Shown here: one piece after another, positions 58,550 to 64,000 of the stretch | Layout: each line of letters opens with the position of its first letter | Numbering within the stretch: the first letter of the stretch is position 1 | NCBI GenBank assembly: GCA_003415625.1 | Contig: PYIU01000008.1 | Coordinates: forward strand, 2,728,001-2,792,000 | DNA: 64,000 nt | Source of the DNA: Aquanectria penicillioides | Lineage: Eukaryota > Ascomycota > Sordariomycetes > Hypocreales > Nectriaceae | Direction of reading: 5' to 3' | The notes under the pieces: generated by a model | What the model was told of the DNA's origin: nothing | The model's database searches: none | Seen by the model: the letters and a program-made list of their open reading frames with translations, nothing else | Program-made: the position numbers and the translations under genes

Positions 58550-61500
58550 ATTTATTAATGCCTTTAAATAAGAAAATAAAGGGAACATTTAATTAAATGC
58601 AATTAAACCCCTTAAGCTCTATTAAAAGTAAAAAGGGTCAATATAGTTAATAATCTTTAACTATCCTTTTTAAGTTAATTAATATTATTAATACTAATAT
58701 TCCTAAAGAGAATAAACTAAATATACTAGCTAAAATAATAAAAGTAACTATTACCCCTATTTAATTGCTTAATATAATTTTTAATAAAAGGAATATTATA
58801 TATTTCCTTAAATTATATAATGGATTTATAACTAGCTAAAGAGTTACAGATAGTATAAAGGGTAAAGCTTTTATACACTATATAACCTTTAAAGTATCTT
58901 AAGATATTATAAACTTATTAAAAGGCAATAATTAGACTACTATAAAGCAAAACCTTTTAGAAACCTTTAAATACTAGGATTTAAATTAATTAGATCCATT
59001 TAAGAATAAGCTCTAGCAAATAAATATAACTTTAATCCAGTCTATAAAGTATAGAGTTATCCTTTAGTGGCTTATAAAGTATGCTTAATTTAGTAGGAAA
59101 GTAAATCCTATTGGCTAGAAGGCTTTTATAGTATAGGCTTAAGCTATTTATAATACTATACTAAAAAACATTATTATTAATATCTATTAATAGAAAGGGA
59201 AATACCTAAATACCTTAAGAATAATAAGGTATAAAGAGATAATTAAGCTAATTAAGAACTTCCTTAATATTAAAAAAGGAATCTAAATCTTTTAAATAGA
59301 AGGGAAGGATAATAACTTTAGATATTTTAGGAAAACTAAAAAACCTTTTGCTTATTAAAATTAGCTTTAGCATTAAGAGCTTAAGTTCCTTAACCCTATT
59401 TAAAGCTTAAAAGGGAAGTTAAATCTTCTTACTAAAGGAATAAAGAAGCTATAAATTAATATAGCCTAAAATATTATAAATAAATTGCAAGAATTAAAAA
59501 GGATTATACACTAAAAGATTAACTAATTAAAAATAGAATTATTATTATTAATTAGGAATAACTTTAATTAAATAGAAAAATCTAATTATATGCATCCCTA
59601 TTATAACTTCTATATTAATGCAAGTTATAATAGGGATCTAAAGTGCTTCTATTATATAGAAGTAAGGCATTTTCCAAACTATTGCCTACTTCTTATAGAA
59701 AATAGAAAAAAGGGATTTATAGACTATAATAGCAATACTGGCTTTATTTAGATAGGGCAATAGGAACTCTTACTACCCTTAAAACTAGTATATAAGCTTG
59801 CTATTAGAGAAGAAGTAAGAAAAATGATTGTCTTATAGATCTTGGAATTCCTTACCTTTAAGATTTATAGCTAAGCTAAGGTTATAATAGTAGATAAGCT
59901 AAATGCATAAAAATAGTAGGTTGCTAAAAAAGAGAAGTGTTTAATTAAAGACTTCTTTAAGCATACTAACTAACTAAAGTATAGCTCTTTAGTACTTAAT
60001 AGGAATTCCCTTAAAGAGACCTAAAAACCTAAAGTTAATTGCATCCTTATTAATAATTAAGCTATAGAATCGATTAATAACCCTTTTATTACTAATATTA
60101 TATTAAAAACTAATACTGCAAAATGCATAAAAGTAAAATTAAAAGAGAAATTAACTAATTAAAAAAAGAAAAAGGGAATTTAGTCTTTTATTTAGGTTAT
60201 AAATAGGGAACTTATTAAAAATAGGAAGATTATTAATATTATTCTTAAAGAAAAGGATTAAAATACTTTTAATTAAATGCTTAAAGTCATTTAAATAAGA
60301 AAATAAGTTTATAAAAAGGTAGTAGAATTAAAAGTCTAAATAACTATTAAGGACTTAATTACCCTTAACCCTCCCTTAAGTAATAATATCTTAAAGATAG
60401 TTTTTAATTATATAAAGGGAATAAAAGAAATTAAATAGATAAAACCTAAATCTTTACTAAAAAAGAGATAGATTTAGTAAATTATTAATTTAATTATAAT
60501 TAATAATCTAAAAGTAATATTCTTAAAGGAGTACTTTAACTATATTGTTAAATAGTATAGTATTAATAGTATATTAATTAAGGAAGAATCTAAACCTTAT
60601 TATATACTATTGCCTAAAGAATACTTTATTAAGGATTAAGGAAATATTAATAAAATTAATATTAGCTATATAATAACTAAAGAAGGAAAAGTTATATTTA
60701 ATTAAATGCATTTAATAGTCTATATAAACATTCTAGACTAATAGCATTAAAGAACTTTAGCCTAATACTAAAAACTGCTAAAAATTTAAGTAAAGTTAAG
60801 TAACCTTAATAAAATAATTTAAAAAGCTTTAATGGATTTTAGATTAAAAGGAAATATTATCTTTAATAAAATAGTATAAAAATGCAAGCTAAAAGTAAAG
60901 CCTATAGAAGCTTCTATTATATTCTACTTTAATAATTAAATCTAAATGTATAGAGAAGTAAATATTAAGCTATTTCTTAAAAATATTTAAATAGCATAAA
61001 GATTCTATATTGCTTTAAAAGAATATATTTCTATTCCTTTTATTTTAGAAATGCCCTTTATTAAGGCTACTAAAGTTATATTTAATTATATATCTCTAAA
61101 AGAAGAAATGCTTTTATAATATTAATTTAGCTTAATTAAAATTATTATACCTACTATTAAAAATATTAAATAAAATGCCTTAAGGAATATAGAGACTACT
61201 TAAGGCAATTAAAGATAAGTTCCTAAAGTTCTTTTAAATCAATAGAATTATAGAGTCTAAAAGAAAATAATAATAAGCATTTAATTAAATAGTTAAATAA
61301 GGCATTAATAAAAGTAATAATTTAATTAATAATTAGGAATTAATTAAAGGTTAACTATATAAAGGTAATAAAGGTAAAGGAAAAGCTATAATTAGCTATA
61401 CATTAAAGAGAGAAAGTAGCACTTATTAATATAATATATAAATAAAAAGCCAATAAAATATATCTTAAAGATAATATTCTATTAAATAGATCTATCCCTA

Positions 61501-64000
61501 AAGGGGATCTATATTAAAAGAAGAAAAGATAGGAGAAAGTAAAGGGAGACCTTAAAGAGAAGTTTAAGTACTTAAAGCTCCTAATACTTAAGTTCTCTAA
61601 AATAGCTAAAGAATTAAGGCTATATAGAGAAAGACTTTAGAAAGTAATTAATTAAATAGAAGGGATCCTTATTGATAAAGAGAGAAGTATCCTCTTAAAA
61701 ATTCTCTATAATAGAGAAGCAGCATTTACTTAGGATTTTAAGGAGTATAGAAGACTAGACTCTAAAGTGGCCCCTTTATAGATTATTAAAATAATTAAAT
61801 ATAAAGCCTAATAAATAGGAAATATTCTAATCTTTAAAGGATTAAAAAAGAAAGTTATTAAGTTATTAAAAACTTAAATAAAGAGAAGAATCCTTTAAGA
61901 GTTTTATACTGTCTATTAGAACCTATATATACTAGTAGTAAAAAAGAATAGTAGACTTTACTTAATTAATTTAGCCAAAAGATATAATATATATATAATA
62001 TAGAATGGATTAATTCCTTTAGGAGCTAATAAATTCTTAGCTAAATTTAAAATATATAAAATCCTAACTCTTTTGGACTTCTTTTTAGGATATAATTAGA
62101 TTTCCTTAATAGAGAAAAGTTAGGATTTAATAACTTTTAATATACCACTAAAGCTTTTTAGGATATACACCTTACTATAAGGAGGAATTAATTTAGTAAT
62201 ATAGTTCTTAAGGATTATAATTAAAATCCTTTTTAATCTATTATTAAAAGTCTATTAAGCCTTCTTAAATAATATTACTATTAAAGGACTAAAGATTAAG
62301 TATAATAGGGAGGAGGTGCTCCTTAATATATAGAGGTTTATTTTAAAGTATTTAATTAATTTAAATAAAACTCTTTTAAACATTAAGCTATTTAGGTGTA
62401 CGATTTCTATAGGGAAGTTAAAGTTCTATTAATATACTGCAGTTATTATTAAATACTTATGCAGTATAGCTAAAAGGCAGCCAATAGAGGAAAAAGTAAT
62501 TAAGATTAATAAGTAAGAAAGATACTATAACCTAAAGTAGGTTAAAGCGTTTTTAGGAATTATAGGCTACTATTAAATTTAGGTTAAAAGATATGCCTAA
62601 ATTGCTAGACCTTTTACTTAATTATTAAGGAAGGATACTATATAGATATAGGGTAAGGAATAAGCTAATACTATAGCAGTTCTTAAAGAAAAGATAATCT
62701 TTACTTTTATCCTAATAATATTAAACCTTTCTAAAGGATTTAAAAAGATTATTCTTATAATTAATGCTAATAAAAAAGGCTAGAGTGCAGTATTAATATA
62801 GATAATAAAGGAAAAAAGGCATTTAGTAAAGTATAAATCTAGTCTTTAGACTCCTATAGAATAAAGGTATAATGCTACTAAACTTAAATATAAGGGTATA
62901 TTGCATAGAATTAAATACCTTTATAGCTATATATATAAATTGCCCTTTATCTTAAAGATAGATTCTTAAGTTTTAGTTTACTAGCTTAATAGTAGGGCTA
63001 GTAATATCCTTAATGCAATAATTATTTAATAGATTGGTTATATCCTATTATTTAACTTTACTATTTAATACATTCCTAAAAATAAGAATAATATAGCCAA
63101 TAGGCTATTTAAAAAAGGTCTAAAAGCATTTAATTAAATAGACCAAAAGGCTAAAAGTAATATTAAAGAGTTTATTAATGCTTATTTTAATATTATTAAG
63201 ATTAAGAATAAATTAATAGAGTTAAGAAAGAATTATAGTAGACCTTTATTGCAATTAGGGGAATACTTACTTTTACTAAAAAGGCCAATAGGTATTATTC
63301 TATAGAATTACTAATGCTTATAGCTAAAGGCTAAGAAACACTTTATAAAAGGTAGCTGCTTATAGATTAGGGCTAAAAAATAAAGAGGCAACTTAAGGTT
63401 AGTTATAAAGAAGGAAAATATTTAAAAGGATTTAATTAAATTATACTATATTAATAGAAGGCATTATAGTTGTAATACTATTTATGCACTTCTCTTTAGA
63501 AAGTACTATTAGTAAGGTGCAAAAAGAAGCATTATAGAAGCTATTAGGCAGTGCTTAATATATTAGATATATATTCCCTAAAGACTAATAGAAGCCTCTA
63601 TACCTATTAAGCCTACCTACCTAATAATAAAGATTTATCTTAATAAATAGTATATGCCTTTTAATAAAGGATTTAGATTTATACTAAAAGCTAAATATAA
63701 CCTTTATAGATAGATAGAGGCTAAGCCAATCCTAAAATTAAATAGTTACTATATTGCAAAATTCCTTAGAAAACTGCACTATTAGTATAGAATGCTAAAA
63801 AGAGTAGTTATTAATAATGGAAAAGAGATTATAAAAGGGATTCCTAAAGATCTTAATAGCCTTAATATAGAAGTTATTAATACTTCTATTTATAACCTTA
63901 AAGTAAATAGACTTATTAAAGGTAGTTATACTATTATAATAAGTTTCCTAAAGAAAAAGGGTAAAGAAAAAGAAAAATAAATAAATATCTTACTAATAGC
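58550..64000 (+). mobile_element. RIP-degraded Ty3/gypsy LTR retrotransposon, gag-pol, partial
   Basis: Ignoring stops, the plus strand reads through a whole gypsy polyprotein. A Gag region runs from about 58.8 kb, with a mutated CCHC zinc knuckle at 59641-59688 in which a Cys codon has become Tyr. Protease-like sequence is near 60.9-61.1 kb. Reverse transcriptase lies at about 62.05-62.35 kb (the Asp-Leu-Phe-Ser-Gly-Tyr-like, Pro-Gln-Gly-like and Phe-hydrophobic-Asn-Asn remnants), RNase H at about 62.70-63.1 kb (ending in the H-V-P-type block), and an integrase core at about 63.7 kb to the edge. Most stops fall where Gln or Trp is expected (CAA/CAG to TAA/TAG, TGG to TAG), the RIP signature. 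The element is inactive and continues beyond the window. Confidence 0.75.

Overview
The window is filamentous-ascomycete nuclear DNA (Pezizomycotina, probably a Sordariomycete). It has short spliceosomal introns of about 48-80 bp with GT...CTAAC/CTGAC...AG signals, three Zn2Cys6 regulators, HET-domain genes, a Ytp1-like membrane protein, an old yellow enzyme and RIP-like AT-rich repeat blocks. Nothing bacterial, viral or organellar was seen.

Layout. 1-3.7 kb is an AT-rich, stop-riddled block. It contains one well-preserved, very small LTR element (1012-1380) with identical 5-bp target duplications. 3.9-46.5 kb is a gene-bearing block of normal composition. 46.95-64 kb is a second AT-rich block; its last 5.5 kb is a recognisable but heavily mutated Ty3/gypsy gag-pol that runs off the right edge. 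A poly-C tract and a GGTC microsatellite lie just inside the right compositional boundary.

Gene block, left to right: a 5'-truncated, frameshifted HET gene; an uncharacterised membrane protein; a short-chain dehydrogenase; a beta-tubulin pseudogene (minus); a small secreted cysteine-rich protein; a single-pass membrane protein; an unresolved or decayed minus-strand gene near 18 kb; a Zn2Cys6 regulator and a Ytp1-like protein (both minus); a second Zn2Cys6 regulator; an uncharacterised multi-exon protein; two tandem minus-strand HET genes, one with predicted membrane helices inside its HET domain; a coiled-coil protein; a third Zn2Cys6 regulator (minus), divergent from an old yellow enzyme. 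Exon structures were built by hand from splice signals and frame continuity.

How they work together. There is no backbone synthase (PKS, NRPS or terpene), so the regulators and oxidoreductases do not make an obvious biosynthetic cluster. The most coherent themes are non-self recognition (three HET genes, one dead), one plausible regulator/target pair (Zn2Cys6 plus old yellow enzyme), and gene decay next to RIP-like repeat blocks. The best candidate for something undescribed is the miniature LTR element. Its apparent primer-binding site matches the complement of a tRNA anticodon arm carrying GUU (Asn type), and it also carries a tRNA T-arm-like block.
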